From NCBI RefSeq assembly GCF_013407955.1, contig NZ_JACCBU010000001.1:7130001-7194000 (forward strand): a stretch of 64,000 nt of DNA. The letters are read 5' to 3'. Position numbers and translations under genes: made by a program. The notes beneath the pieces were generated by a model. That model saw only the letters and a program-made list of their open reading frames with translations. It had not been told where the DNA came from and searched no databases. Each line of letters opens with the position of its first letter. Position 1 is the first letter of the stretch. Shown piece by piece: positions 51,494-59,164 of this stretch. The DNA is from Microlunatus parietis. GTDB taxonomy: Bacteria > Actinomycetota > Actinomycetes > Propionibacteriales > Propionibacteriaceae.

Positions 51494-52696
51494 ATGACCC
51501 TTGCCGTCTCCTTCTCGCCGTCGGTCGGCGCGCCGCGCACCCTCGGTGACATCTACGGTCCCGGGATCGCCGTGTGCGCAAGGCCGCCGGTCGCGGACAA
51601 CGGCCCGGCCGCCACCCACCGGCACAACCGCGACGTGGCCTCGGCCCGGCCGGTCTCGGTGGCGGGCGACACGCCCCTGATCTGCAGCGCCGGCGGTACG
51701 GATCCGGCCCTGCTGGCGCAACTGCGCGAGGGCGGGATGCCGGTCGGCACCGAGCTGCGCGAGTTCCGGACCGAGGCGGAGTTCGAGCTGCAGGTGGCGG
51801 CGGCGGTCGCCGACGGCCTGCTGATCTCCATGGAGTACCCGCAGCCGGCCGCCCTCGTGCCCGACGCGTACGCGGTCAAGACGGCCGGACTCGTCGGCTT
51901 CCTGAACAACAAGGCCAGCATCAGCACGTTCGTCGACCCCGCCTTCCGGGCCCGGCGCCGGATCGTGTCCCGCGCGGACCTGCGCGCGGCGACCCCGCGA
52001 GCGACGTCCTGGGTGCTCAAGGCGGCGACCGACGACGCACACCGCGGCAACCTCGACGTCTATCTGCACCGAGCCGGCGAGCCGATCCGGTGGCCGGCCT
52101 TCACCCGGGTGCTGACCGAGTTCGTGATCGAGGAGTACCTGGAGCTGGTCCGCAACTGGGGCATCCAGTTCTTCGTCGAGCCGGGCGGGACGGCCCGGCT
52201 GCTGGCCGTCACCGAGCAGCGCATCGACTCCGCCGGCCTCTACGACGGCGGACGGTTCGGACTGGTCGACGCACCGCCGCCGGCCCTGCTGGACGAGTGC
52301 CAGGCGATCACCCAGCGGGCGGCCGATCTCGGCTACCGCGGGATGTGCAGCCTGGACTGCGCCGAGACCCGGGACGGCCGGCTGATCATGCTCGACCTGA
52401 ACTTCCGGATCACCGGCGGCTCGATCCCGCTGCTGGCGCTGCAGACCGTCCGCCCCGAGGCGCTGGACCGGCCCGCCGAGTCGGTCAGCCTCGCGGCGGC
52501 CGCGCCGCTCGCGGACCTGCTCGCCGCGCTCCGCCCGGCCCTGTCCGCCGGCGGCCTGGTCGTGGTTGCCGGTCATGACACCGCCCGTACCGACCATCCG
52601 GTCCGGCTGAGCAATCTCCAATTGGTGGTGTACGGCGACGACCCGGACGAGGTGGCCCGGCGCCGAGCCGCGCTGACTGCCCTGTTCGGCGCCTGA
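51494..52696 (+). CDS. ATP-grasp superfamily ligase-like protein
   Basis: The 400-residue protein starts at ATG 51494 with GGGAGG. ATP-grasp features: KTAGLVGFLNNKASI near residue 130, TSWVLKAATDDAHRGN near 175, EFVIEEYLELV near 210, and the C-terminal metal/phosphate motif LIMLDLNFRITGGSIPLL near 300 (Asp, Asn and Arg). ATP-grasp enzymes join a carboxylate to an amine or thiol through an acylphosphate. The partner substrate cannot be deduced. The first 60 residues are unusual, and there is no neighbouring biosynthetic gene. Confidence 0.75.
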   Translation: MTLAVSFSPSVGAPRTLGDIYGPGIAVCARPPVADNGPAATHRHNRDVASARPVSVAGDTPLICSAGGTDPALLAQLREGGMPVGTELREFRTEAEFELQVAAAVADGLLISMEYPQPAALVPDAYAVKTAGLVGFLNNKASISTFVDPAFRARRRIVSRADLRAATPRATSWVLKAATDDAHRGNLDVYLHRAGEPIRWPAFTRVLTEFVIEEYLELVRNWGIQFFVEPGGTARLLAVTEQRIDSAGLYDGGRFGLVDAPPPALLDECQAITQRAADLGYRGMCSLDCAETRDGRLIMLDLNFRITGGSIPLLALQTVRPEALDRPAESVSLAAAAPLADLLAALRPALSAGGLVVVAGHDTARTDHPVRLSNLQLVVYGDDPDEVARRRAALTALFGA

Positions 52697-52736
52697 GCCT
52701 GACGACTTGCGCCCTTGAACACGCCGAGCCAGGGGC

Positions 52737-52753
52737 GTACAGTTTTCTGTACA
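52737..52753. promoter_or_regulatory. YefM-type operator palindrome
   Basis: GTACAG-TTTT-CTGTAC (52737-52752) is a perfect inverted repeat. It overlaps TGTACA (52748-52753), the core hexamer known for the E. coli yefM operator. It lies 22 bases before the antitoxin start, where an autorepressing YefM-YoeB complex would bind. Confidence 0.7.
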
Positions 52754-52774
52754 GGTTGCAACGAGGAGGATGCC

Positions 52775-53032
52775 ATGCGGACGATGAGCTATACGGAATC
52801 CCGCGCCCGGTACGCGGAGGTGCTGGACTCGGTCGTCGACGACCGCGAAGAGGTCGTGGTGACCAGAGCCGGCCATGAGTCCGTCGTCATCGTCTCACTC
52901 GCCGACTATGAGTCGTTGCGCGAGACTGCCTACCTGATGCGATCGCCCGCGAACGCCCGGCGATTGCTCGACGCGATGGAGCGGTTGGAGGCGGGGGACG
53001 GCGAATCGCACGACCTGGTCGCTGACGAGTGA
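52775..53032 (+). CDS. yefM: YefM/Phd-family antitoxin
   Basis: The antitoxin has 85 residues from ATG 52775, with GAGGAGG upstream. The N-terminal Phd/YefM DNA-binding fold is evident in MSYTESRARYAEVLDSVVDD and VVVTRAGHESVVIVSLADYESL. An acidic flexible C-terminus (GDGESHDLVADE) would wrap the toxin. It represses its own promoter through the palindrome just upstream. The toxin gene begins inside its stop (GTGA). Confidence 0.92.
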   Translation: MRTMSYTESRARYAEVLDSVVDDREEVVVTRAGHESVVIVSLADYESLRETAYLMRSPANARRLLDAMERLEAGDGESHDLVADE

Positions 53033-53298
53033 CCATGCGCTTGGTGTGGGATCTCAACGCCTGGGAGGACTATCTCTGGTGGCAGACCCAGGATCGCAAG
53101 ACTCTCAAGCGAGTCAACCTGCTCATCCAGGACGTGCTCCGGAACGGCAATGAGGGCATCGGCAAACCGGAACCGCTGCGCCACGACTTCGCCGGCTACT
53201 GGTCACGCCGCATCACCGAAGAGCACAAGCTGGTCTATCGCCTGGTCGACGACACCGAGGTGCGCATCGCGGCCTGCCGGTATCACTACGGGCGTTGA
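53029..53298 (+). CDS. yoeB: YoeB-family mRNA-interferase toxin
   Basis: The 89-residue toxin is ribosome-dependent and cuts mRNA in the A site. Typical segments are LVWDLNAWEDYLWWQ, NEGIGKPEPLRHDFAGYWSRRI near residues 42-63 (with the catalytic Glu and Arg), and the C-terminal CRYHYG with His and Tyr. All key residues of the E. coli enzyme have counterparts, so it should be active. The start is GTG 53029 or ATG 53035. Confidence 0.93.
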   Translation: MTMRLVWDLNAWEDYLWWQTQDRKTLKRVNLLIQDVLRNGNEGIGKPEPLRHDFAGYWSRRITEEHKLVYRLVDDTEVRIAACRYHYGR

Positions 53299-53366
53299 TC
53301 GACACGGACAAACCAGGGCTTGTACAACCACCCGTCTGGCCGCCTAGTTCGGTAACTGACCTCTAT

Positions 53367-53385
53367 TACCAATCATTGGTACCCT
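53367..53385. promoter_or_regulatory. ParD operator overlapping a leaderless-type -10 element
   Basis: TACCAAT-C-ATTGGTA (53367-53381) is a perfect palindrome. Its right end overlaps TACCCT (53380-53385), which lies seven bases before the ParD ATG. Binding of the ParD-ParE complex here would block the promoter directly. Confidence 0.65.
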
Positions 53386-53392
53386 CGAGGGC

Positions 53393-53644
53393 ATGGGCAA
53401 GAACACCTCTTTCAGCCTCGACGATCACTACAGCGCCTTCATCGACGATGAGGTGGCCTCTGGGCGCTACCGGTCGGCCAGCGACGTCGTCCGTTCGGCG
53501 CTGCGGCTGCTCGAGGACCGCGAGACCCACCTGCGGGCGCTCCGCGAGGCCTTGATCCTCGGCGAGCGCAGCGGGCAGTCGACACCGTTCGACTTCGACG
53601 ATTTCATCGCCCAAAAGCGCGCCGGCGAAGTCCGCGCCGAGTGA
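53393..53644 (+). CDS. parD: ParD-type ribbon-helix-helix antitoxin
   Basis: The 83-residue protein has the ribbon strand NTSFSLDDHYSAFID and the helix pair RYRSASDVVRSALRLLEDRE of ParD/CopG DNA-binding proteins. The acidic C-terminus (FDFDDFIAQKRAGE) binds the toxin. Translation is probably leaderless. It overlaps the ParE gene by GTGA. Confidence 0.92.
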   Translation: MGKNTSFSLDDHYSAFIDDEVASGRYRSASDVVRSALRLLEDRETHLRALREALILGERSGQSTPFDFDDFIAQKRAGEVRAE

Positions 53645-53934
53645 ACCGTTACGTCCTCTCGCCAGCCGCTCGAGCGGACCTCGACGAGATCTGGGACTAC
53701 ACCCGCGAGCGCTGGGATGCCGACCAGGCCGAGAAGTACCTGCGGGAATTGCAGCCCGCGATCGAGCGGGCCGTCGGGGATCCACGGATCGGCCGGGCCT
53801 GTGACGAGGTTCGCGCCGGGTACCGTCGCCTGGCTGCAGGATCGCATCAGGTCTACTACCGCGTCACGGACGACGGCATCGTCGACGTGGTGCGGATCCT
53901 GCACCAGCGGATGGACGTCGACCGCCACCTCTGA
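53641..53934 (+). CDS. parE: ParE-type toxin of the RelE/ParE superfamily
   Basis: The 97-residue protein begins at GTG 53641 (MNRYVLSPAARADLDEIWDY). Family features include RIGRACDEVRAGYRRLAAGSH and the C-terminal YYRVTDDGIVDVVRILHQRMD. ParE toxins inhibit DNA gyrase, while RelE-type relatives cut mRNA; the ParD partner favours the ParE class. It is the second of two toxin-antitoxin pairs within 1.2 kb. Confidence 0.92.
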   Translation: MNRYVLSPAARADLDEIWDYTRERWDADQAEKYLRELQPAIERAVGDPRIGRACDEVRAGYRRLAAGSHQVYYRVTDDGIVDVVRILHQRMDVDRHL

Positions 53935-54007
53935 TCAGCGTCCGTGTCACAAACCACCGACCGCCACCGTCACGTGAGGAAGTGCATTCTCACCCGCGGA
54001 GGCGGCC

Positions 54008-54757
54008 ATGAACCTTGCTCTCTTCATCACCGGCGGCCTGCTCGCCGCCGGTCTCCTGATCGGCGGCGCGATCAAGCTCATCGTGCCCGCGGAGACCCTG
54101 GCGGCGACCCGGGCCGGGGCCTGGGTTCGCGCCGTCGGCGGCACCCGGGTCAAGATCATCGGCGGCCTGGAGATCCTGGCGGCGCTGGGCCTGGTCCTGC
54201 CGGTCGGCGTGGGTTTCGCGCCGATCCTGATCCCGGCCACGGCCGTCTGCGTGGCGCTGCTCATGATCGGCGCGGTGGTCCTGCACCTGCGCCGGCGGGA
54301 GCCGCTGCTGGCCGCCGCTCCGCTGGTCTATCTCGCGGCGGCCGGCTTCGTCGCCTGGGGCCGGTTCGGCCCCGAGCCGGACCCGAACATCTTCTCGTCG
54401 CACGTCGGCGCCTCCTACCTCAGTACGGGCCGGGTCGGCGCCGTCGTGGCCGTCGGCCTGGGCCTGGCCGGAGCGGTTGCCGCCGGGTTGGCGCTGTCCC
54501 GTCCCGGCAGCCGGCTCGGAACCGGGACGGCTCCGCTGGGCGCCTTGTCCGCGCTCGGGGCCGGCCTGATCGGCCTGTTGGTCGCCGGCCTGGTCGTGCT
54601 GACCTCCGACGCCGGGATCGGCACCGGGAACGGGCGCGCCGGAGCGTTCCTCGGACTGCTCGCGGGAGCGGGAGCGCTGGCGCTCGGCGCCGTCGCGCTG
54701 GTCCGGGCCCGCCGTTCAGCGGGGCCGGACCTCAGTCGAGGGCCAGCGCGGCGGTGA
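54008..54757 (+). CDS. DoxX-like membrane protein with extra C-terminal helices
   Basis: The 249-residue protein has a GGAGG ribosome site. The first 125 residues have the four-helix DoxX-like pattern with RVKIIGGLEILAALGLVLP near residue 54. A loop with WGRFGPEPDPNIF follows, then three further hydrophobic helices to residue 238. Normal DoxX-like proteins end near residue 130, so this is an extended version. Function is uncertain; some relatives handle redox stress or quinones. Its 3' end overlaps the exonuclease gene by 26 bases. Confidence 0.7.
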   Translation: MNLALFITGGLLAAGLLIGGAIKLIVPAETLAATRAGAWVRAVGGTRVKIIGGLEILAALGLVLPVGVGFAPILIPATAVCVALLMIGAVVLHLRRREPLLAAAPLVYLAAAGFVAWGRFGPEPDPNIFSSHVGASYLSTGRVGAVVAVGLGLAGAVAAGLALSRPGSRLGTGTAPLGALSALGAGLIGLLVAGLVVLTSDAGIGTGNGRAGAFLGLLAGAGALALGAVALVRARRSAGPDLSRGPARR

Positions 54758-55691
54758 TCCGGTCGGCGCTGGTGCCCAGGCCGAGCCGTTCGGTGAGCTC
54801 GGCGAACGCGGCCGGGTCGACCGGGGCGGCGGGCAGGGCGAGGTCGTCCGGCTTGACGTCGAGGTCGAGGTCCCGGGCCACGGCGACCACGGTCGGCGCG
54901 ACGGCCAGGTAGTCGATCGCCGCGCCGAGCTTGGACCGGATCGAACTGCTGATCTTGGTCCCGGGCTCGCTGGCGGCGGCCAGCACCTGCTCCAGGCTCC
55001 CGTACGTGTTCAACAGCGACGCCGCCGTCTTCTCGCCGATCCCGGCCACCCCGGGCAGCCCGTCCGACGTGTCGCCGCGCAGGGTGGCGAAGTCGACGTA
55101 GGCGGCGGGCGGGATGCCGTACTTGCCCTGCACCCAGGCATCGGTGACCTGTTCGTGCTTGCCGACACCGCGGGCGATGTAGAGGATCCGGACCTCGCTC
55201 GCGTCGTCCACCAACTGGAACAGGTCCCGGTCGCCGGTCACCACGTCGACCGGCATCTCGGCGGTGCTGGCCAGGGTTCCGATCACGTCGTCCGCCTCGT
55301 ACCCGTCGTGGCCGACGATCGGCAGCCCGAGGGCGGTCAGCACCTCGACGATCAGCGGCACCTGCACCGCGAGGTCGTCCGGCGCCTGTTCACCGGCCGT
55401 TTCGGCGGAGGTCGACATCTCGCTGACCACCGTTTCCCCGGCCTGGGCGACCCGGTGTGCCTTGTAGCTGGGAATCAGCTCCACCCGCCAGGCCGGACGC
55501 CAGTCGTTGTCCCAGCAGCAGACCAGGTGGGTCGGGCGGTAGGTGTCGACGAGTCTTGAGATGAAGTCCAGCAGTCCACGGACCGCGTTCACCGGGGTAC
55601 CATCCGGTGCACGCAGGGAATCCGGTACGCCGAAGAAGGCCCGGAAGTACAGGGAAGCAGTGTCGAGGAGGAGTAATCGCGGTGTGCGCAC
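54732..55691 (-). CDS. 5'-3' exonuclease (FEN-like, polymerase I exonuclease domain)
   Basis: This free-standing 319-residue nuclease corresponds to the N-terminal domain of DNA polymerase I. Metal-binding acidic residues are visible in LLLLDTASLYFRAFFG (near 10), GYEADDVIGTLA (near 130) and VVTGDRDLFQLV (near 145). The DNA-binding helix-three-turn-helix is GLPGVAGIGEKTA near 205. It would remove RNA primers and flaps. The start GTG 55691 has AGGA seven bases upstream. Residue 6 is encoded by the rare codon TTA, which is the complement of a TAA in the leader of the divergent regulator. Confidence 0.9.
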   Translation of the reverse strand: MRTPRLLLLDTASLYFRAFFGVPDSLRAPDGTPVNAVRGLLDFISRLVDTYRPTHLVCCWDNDWRPAWRVELIPSYKAHRVAQAGETVVSEMSTSAETAGEQAPDDLAVQVPLIVEVLTALGLPIVGHDGYEADDVIGTLASTAEMPVDVVTGDRDLFQLVDDASEVRILYIARGVGKHEQVTDAWVQGKYGIPPAAYVDFATLRGDTSDGLPGVAGIGEKTAASLLNTYGSLEQVLAAASEPGTKISSSIRSKLGAAIDYLAVAPTVVAVARDLDLDVKPDDLALPAAPVDPAAFAELTERLGLGTSADRITAALALD

Positions 55692-56155
55692 AGTCGAATC
55701 CTGGCACGGCGGCCGGCATGGAGAAGCTTGACCGCCGCATTCTCGAGCTGCTGGCGAGAGACGGCCGCATGTCCTACACCGACATCGGCAAGGAGACCGG
55801 CCTCTCGACCTCGGCCGCGCAGCAGCGGGTGCGCCGGCTGGAACAGCGTGGCGTGATCAAGGGCTACCGGGCCACGCTCGACTCCAACGAGCTGGGCCTG
55901 CTGGTGACGGCGTTCGTGGCCATCAAGCCGTTCGACCCGAGCCAGCCCGACGACGCCCCGGACCGGCTGCAGCACCTGCCGGAGATCATCTCCTGCTACT
56001 CGGTGGCCGGCGACCCGAGCTACCTGCTCAAGGTGCAGGTGCCGACGATGGCCGACCTCGAGGCCGTACTGGCCAAGATCCGCGCCTCGGCGAAGGTCTC
56101 CACCCATACGACGACGGTGCTCTCCACGCCGTACGAGGATCGCCCGCAACTGTGA
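55682..56155 (+). CDS. Lrp/AsnC-family transcriptional regulator
   Basis: I start it at GTG 55682 (157 residues), because GAGGAGGAG lies eight bases upstream; ATG 55718 would remove twelve residues before MEKLDRRIL. The HTH (LDRRILELLARDGRMSYTDIG, SAAQQRVRRLEQRGVI) is at about residues 15-65. The AsnC/RAM ligand domain follows, with CYSVAGDPSYLLKVQVP near 105. Such regulators respond to amino acids. The gene's first ten bases overlap the divergent exonuclease start, so both share an extremely compact promoter. It is coupled to lnt by overlap. Confidence 0.85.
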   Translation: MCAQSNPGTAAGMEKLDRRILELLARDGRMSYTDIGKETGLSTSAAQQRVRRLEQRGVIKGYRATLDSNELGLLVTAFVAIKPFDPSQPDDAPDRLQHLPEIISCYSVAGDPSYLLKVQVPTMADLEAVLAKIRASAKVSTHTTTVLSTPYEDRPQL

Positions 56156-57792
56156 CCGCCCTGTTGTCCGACCGCCGGCTGTCCGACCGCCGGCTGTGGT
56201 GGCGGCTGGTCTGCGCCATCGCCGGCGGGCTGCTGCTCGGCCTGGCCTGGCAGCCGTACGCGGTCTGGGGGGCCATCCTGATCGGCATCCCGCTGCTGCT
56301 GATCGCCGTGCACGGGCAGCGGGCCCGCCGCGCCTTCGGTCTCGGGTACGCGTTCGGGCTGGCCCTGCTGACCGTGACGATCGGCTGGATCGAGGTGCTC
56401 GGCACCTGGATCGCCGCGTTGTTGATCTTGTTCGAGGCGCTCTTCTTCGGCCTGCTCGGCGTCGCCCTGGCCCTGGTCTCGAAGCTGCGGCTGTGGCCGC
56501 TGTGGTCGGCGTTCGCCTGGACCGCGCTGGAGTTCGCCTACTCCCGGGTCCCGTTCGGCGGCTTCGGCTGGGTCCGGCTGGCCTATGCGGCGGTGGACAC
56601 GCCCCTGGCCGGCTTCCTGCCGCTGATCGGCGTACCGGGGGTGAGCCTGCTGGTCGCACTGGCCGCGTCGGTGTTCGGTTGGCTGGTGCTGCGCGCGTTG
56701 CGGGAGCACCGGCCGCGCGCGGAATGGCGGTCGTTCCTGCACGCACAGCGACGGCCCGCCGTCGCCGTGCTGATCGGGTTCCTGGTCGTCGGCGCCACCG
56801 GGGCGATGTTCCGCGGCCTGCAGTTCGAGCCGGCCGCGGGAACCGGCGAGCCGCTCGCGGTCGGCGTGGTGCAGGGCAATGTGCCGGGCCGCGGCATGGA
56901 CGCGATGGGCGAGGCCCGCTCGGTCACCAACAACCACCTCAGCCAGACCATCGAGCTCACCGCGCGCTGGCGGCTCGGCCAGGTGCCGGAGCCCGACTTC
57001 ATCCTGTGGCCGGAGAACTCGACCGACATCGATCCCGTCCTCGATGCGACCACCCGGCAGGTGGTCGACTCGGCCACGAAGGTGGCCGGCAAGCCGATCC
57101 TGGTCGGCGCCGTGATGCAGGGCCCGGGTCCCGACGAGCGGCAGACCACCGGGCTTTGGTGGGATCCGCAGCAGGGCATTCTCGGCCGGTACGACAAGCG
57201 CAACCTGGTCCCGTTCGGCGAGTGGATCCCGTTCCGGGCCCAGCTGCTGCCGCTGGTGCCGATCCTCGAGGAGGTCGGGCCGCAGGCCATCCCGGGCACC
57301 CGGCCGGGCGTGATGACCATTCCGATCGGCGACCGGATCATCACCGTCGGCGACGCGGTCTGCTTCGAGCTGGCGTACGACCAGACGATCTACGACACCA
57401 TCACCAACGGTGCCCAGGTGTCGATGGTGCAGAGCAACAACGCCACCTACGGCGGCACCGGCCAGATCGAGCAGCAGTTCGCGATCACGCGGGCCCGGGC
57501 GATGGAGACCCGGCGCGAGATCGCGGTCGCCACCACCAACAGCGTGTCCGGCTTCATCGACCGCGACGGCAACGTGGTGCGGCGGACCCAGGAGTTCACC
57601 GCGGACTCGTTCGTCGTCGAGATGCCGGTCCGGTCGGCGATCACGCCGGCGGTGCTGATCGCGCCCTGGCTGGACCGTGCGATGGCCCTGATCGGGCTGC
57701 TGGCCGCGGTCGTCGGTGGTGTCGGAGTGGCCCGCTTTGGACGTCTGCGGAAGACTGGGGAGTCTCCGGCGCGGGAACCCGCGCATACCTGA
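56152..57792 (+). CDS. lnt: Apolipoprotein N-acyltransferase
   Basis: The 546-residue integral membrane enzyme adds the third acyl chain to lipoproteins. Six or seven helices occupy residues 15-215, followed by a nitrilase-fold domain. The catalytic triad is visible: Glu in FILWPENSTD near 287, Lys in YDKRNLVPFGEW near 347, and Cys in AVCFELAYD near 404. The N-terminus contains a 15-base direct repeat (56166-56195) giving LSDRRLSDRRL. The next gene, ppm, is the same neighbour as in mycobacteria and corynebacteria, where the two are adjacent or fused. Confidence 0.93.
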   Translation: MTALLSDRRLSDRRLWWRLVCAIAGGLLLGLAWQPYAVWGAILIGIPLLLIAVHGQRARRAFGLGYAFGLALLTVTIGWIEVLGTWIAALLILFEALFFGLLGVALALVSKLRLWPLWSAFAWTALEFAYSRVPFGGFGWVRLAYAAVDTPLAGFLPLIGVPGVSLLVALAASVFGWLVLRALREHRPRAEWRSFLHAQRRPAVAVLIGFLVVGATGAMFRGLQFEPAAGTGEPLAVGVVQGNVPGRGMDAMGEARSVTNNHLSQTIELTARWRLGQVPEPDFILWPENSTDIDPVLDATTRQVVDSATKVAGKPILVGAVMQGPGPDERQTTGLWWDPQQGILGRYDKRNLVPFGEWIPFRAQLLPLVPILEEVGPQAIPGTRPGVMTIPIGDRIITVGDAVCFELAYDQTIYDTITNGAQVSMVQSNNATYGGTGQIEQQFAITRARAMETRREIAVATTNSVSGFIDRDGNVVRRTQEFTADSFVVEMPVRSAITPAVLIAPWLDRAMALIGLLAAVVGGVGVARFGRLRKTGESPAREPAHT

Positions 57793-57813
57793 GACTCGAG
57801 AAGGGACCAATTC

Positions 57814-58599
57814 GTGACGGAACGGCCAGCGACCGAACTGGGCCGGATCTTGGTGATCGTGCCGACCTACAACGAGGCCGCGAACATCGAGAAGACCACC
57901 GGCCGGCTCCGCGAGGCCGTGCCCGAGGCCGACATCCTGATCGCCGACGACAACTCGCCGGACGGTACGGGAGACGTCGCCGATCACCTGGCCGCCTCGG
58001 ACGATCACGTGCACGTGTTGCACCGGCGCGGCAAGGAGGGCCTCGGTGCTGCGTACCTGGCCGGGTTCGGCTGGGGCTTGGACCGCGGCTACGGCGTACT
58101 GGTCCAGCACGACGCCGACGGGTCGCACCCGGCCGAGCGGCTGCCGGCGATGCTGCAGGCGCTGCGCACCGCCGACATGGTCAAGGGTTCGCGCTGGGTG
58201 GTCGGCGGCAGGACGGTGAACTGGTCGCCGCTGCGGCAGCTGATCTCCCGGGTCGGCAGCCTGTGGTCGCGGATCTGCCTCGGCCTGCCGATCAAGGACG
58301 TCACCGGCGGCTACAACGCGTGGCGGGCCGACACGCTGCGCAAGATCGGCCTGGACGACGTCGCGTCGGCCGGCTACTGCTTCCAGATCGACCTGGCCTG
58401 GCGGACCGTCAAGGCCGGGCTGCGGGTGGTCGAGGTGCCGATCACGTTCGTCGACCGCGAGCACGGCGACTCCAAGATGAGCCAGGCAATCGTCGTCGAG
58501 GCGCTGATCCGGGTGACCCTGTGGGGGATCGCGTACCGCGCCGGGCAACTGTCCGGCGCCGCCCGTCGCCGTTCCAAGACCGCCGGAACCGGGAGTTGA
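57814..58599 (+). CDS. ppm1: Polyprenol monophosphomannose synthase
   Basis: This 261-residue GT2 enzyme transfers mannose from GDP-mannose to polyprenyl phosphate. Signatures: VIVPTYNEAANIEKTT, LIADDNSPDGTGDVAD near residue 45, VLVQHDADGSH near 93, and GSRWVVGG and VTGGYNAWR near 160-170. It has no membrane domain, as in Ppm1-type proteins partnered with Lnt. Polyprenyl-phosphomannose feeds lipoglycan synthesis and protein O-mannosylation. Confidence 0.93.
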   Translation: MTERPATELGRILVIVPTYNEAANIEKTTGRLREAVPEADILIADDNSPDGTGDVADHLAASDDHVHVLHRRGKEGLGAAYLAGFGWGLDRGYGVLVQHDADGSHPAERLPAMLQALRTADMVKGSRWVVGGRTVNWSPLRQLISRVGSLWSRICLGLPIKDVTGGYNAWRADTLRKIGLDDVASAGYCFQIDLAWRTVKAGLRVVEVPITFVDREHGDSKMSQAIVVEALIRVTLWGIAYRAGQLSGAARRRSKTAGTGS

Positions 58600-58601
58600 T
58601 C

Positions 58602-59117
58602 ATGCGCCGCCGCCATCCCTGGCTGATGCCGCTGCTGCTGGTGCTGCTGGTGGCGGTGCCGATCCTCGAGGTCTGGCTGCTGATCCAGGTCGGCCAGCTG
58701 ATCGGCCTGCTGCCGACGTTGTTGATCTTGGTCGCCGAGGCCGTCCTCGGCGGCTGGCTGATGCGGCGCGAGGGCAACCGGGCCTGGCGGGCCCTGAACG
58801 AGGCGTTCCAGCAGGGCCGGATGCCGTCCGGCGAACTCGCCGACGCCGCCCTGGTCCTGGTCGGCGGCGCCTGCCTCATGCTGCCCGGCTTCGCCACCGA
58901 CGTGATCGGCCTGTTCTTCCTGCTCCCGTTCACCCGGCCGCTGGCCCGCCGCCTGCTCGCCGCCGCGATCGCCCGCCGACTGGACCGGGCCGGCGTCCCG
59001 ACCGTGATCAACGTCGACTCCGGCACCGTGGTCGACGGCACCGTCGTCGACGGGACGGTTGGCGAGCCGGAGCCCGAGCCGCGCACCGTCCGCGGGACCA
59101 TCGAACCGCCCCGCTGA
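58602..59117 (+). CDS. fxsA: FxsA family membrane protein
   Basis: The 171-residue protein starts at ATG 58602 (GGGAG six bases upstream), two bases after ppm. Three hydrophobic helices occupy residues 8-40, 42-50 and 84-110. Family motifs ILEVWLLIQVGQLIG, LVAEAVLGGWLMRREG and ALVLVGGACLMLPGF are present. FxsA relieves phage exclusion in E. coli; its basic role is unknown. A Val/Asp/Gly repeat TVVDGTVVDGTV appears in the cytoplasmic tail near residue 145. Confidence 0.9.
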   Translation: MRRRHPWLMPLLLVLLVAVPILEVWLLIQVGQLIGLLPTLLILVAEAVLGGWLMRREGNRAWRALNEAFQQGRMPSGELADAALVLVGGACLMLPGFATDVIGLFFLLPFTRPLARRLLAAAIARRLDRAGVPTVINVDSGTVVDGTVVDGTVGEPEPEPRTVRGTIEPPR

Positions 59118-59127
59118 CCGAGGACCC

Positions 59128-59148
59128 GTTGACCGGGGGATGGTCAAC
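59128..59148. terminator. Hairpin between convergent fxsA and acetyltransferase genes
   Basis: GTTGACC-N7-GGTCAAC is a perfect 7-base stem, flanked by a wider GACCCG/CGGGTC pairing (from 59123 and to 59162). It lies between two convergent stops and probably terminates from both sides. Confidence 0.55.
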
Positions 59149-59164
59149 ACGGTGTCCGGGTCGG

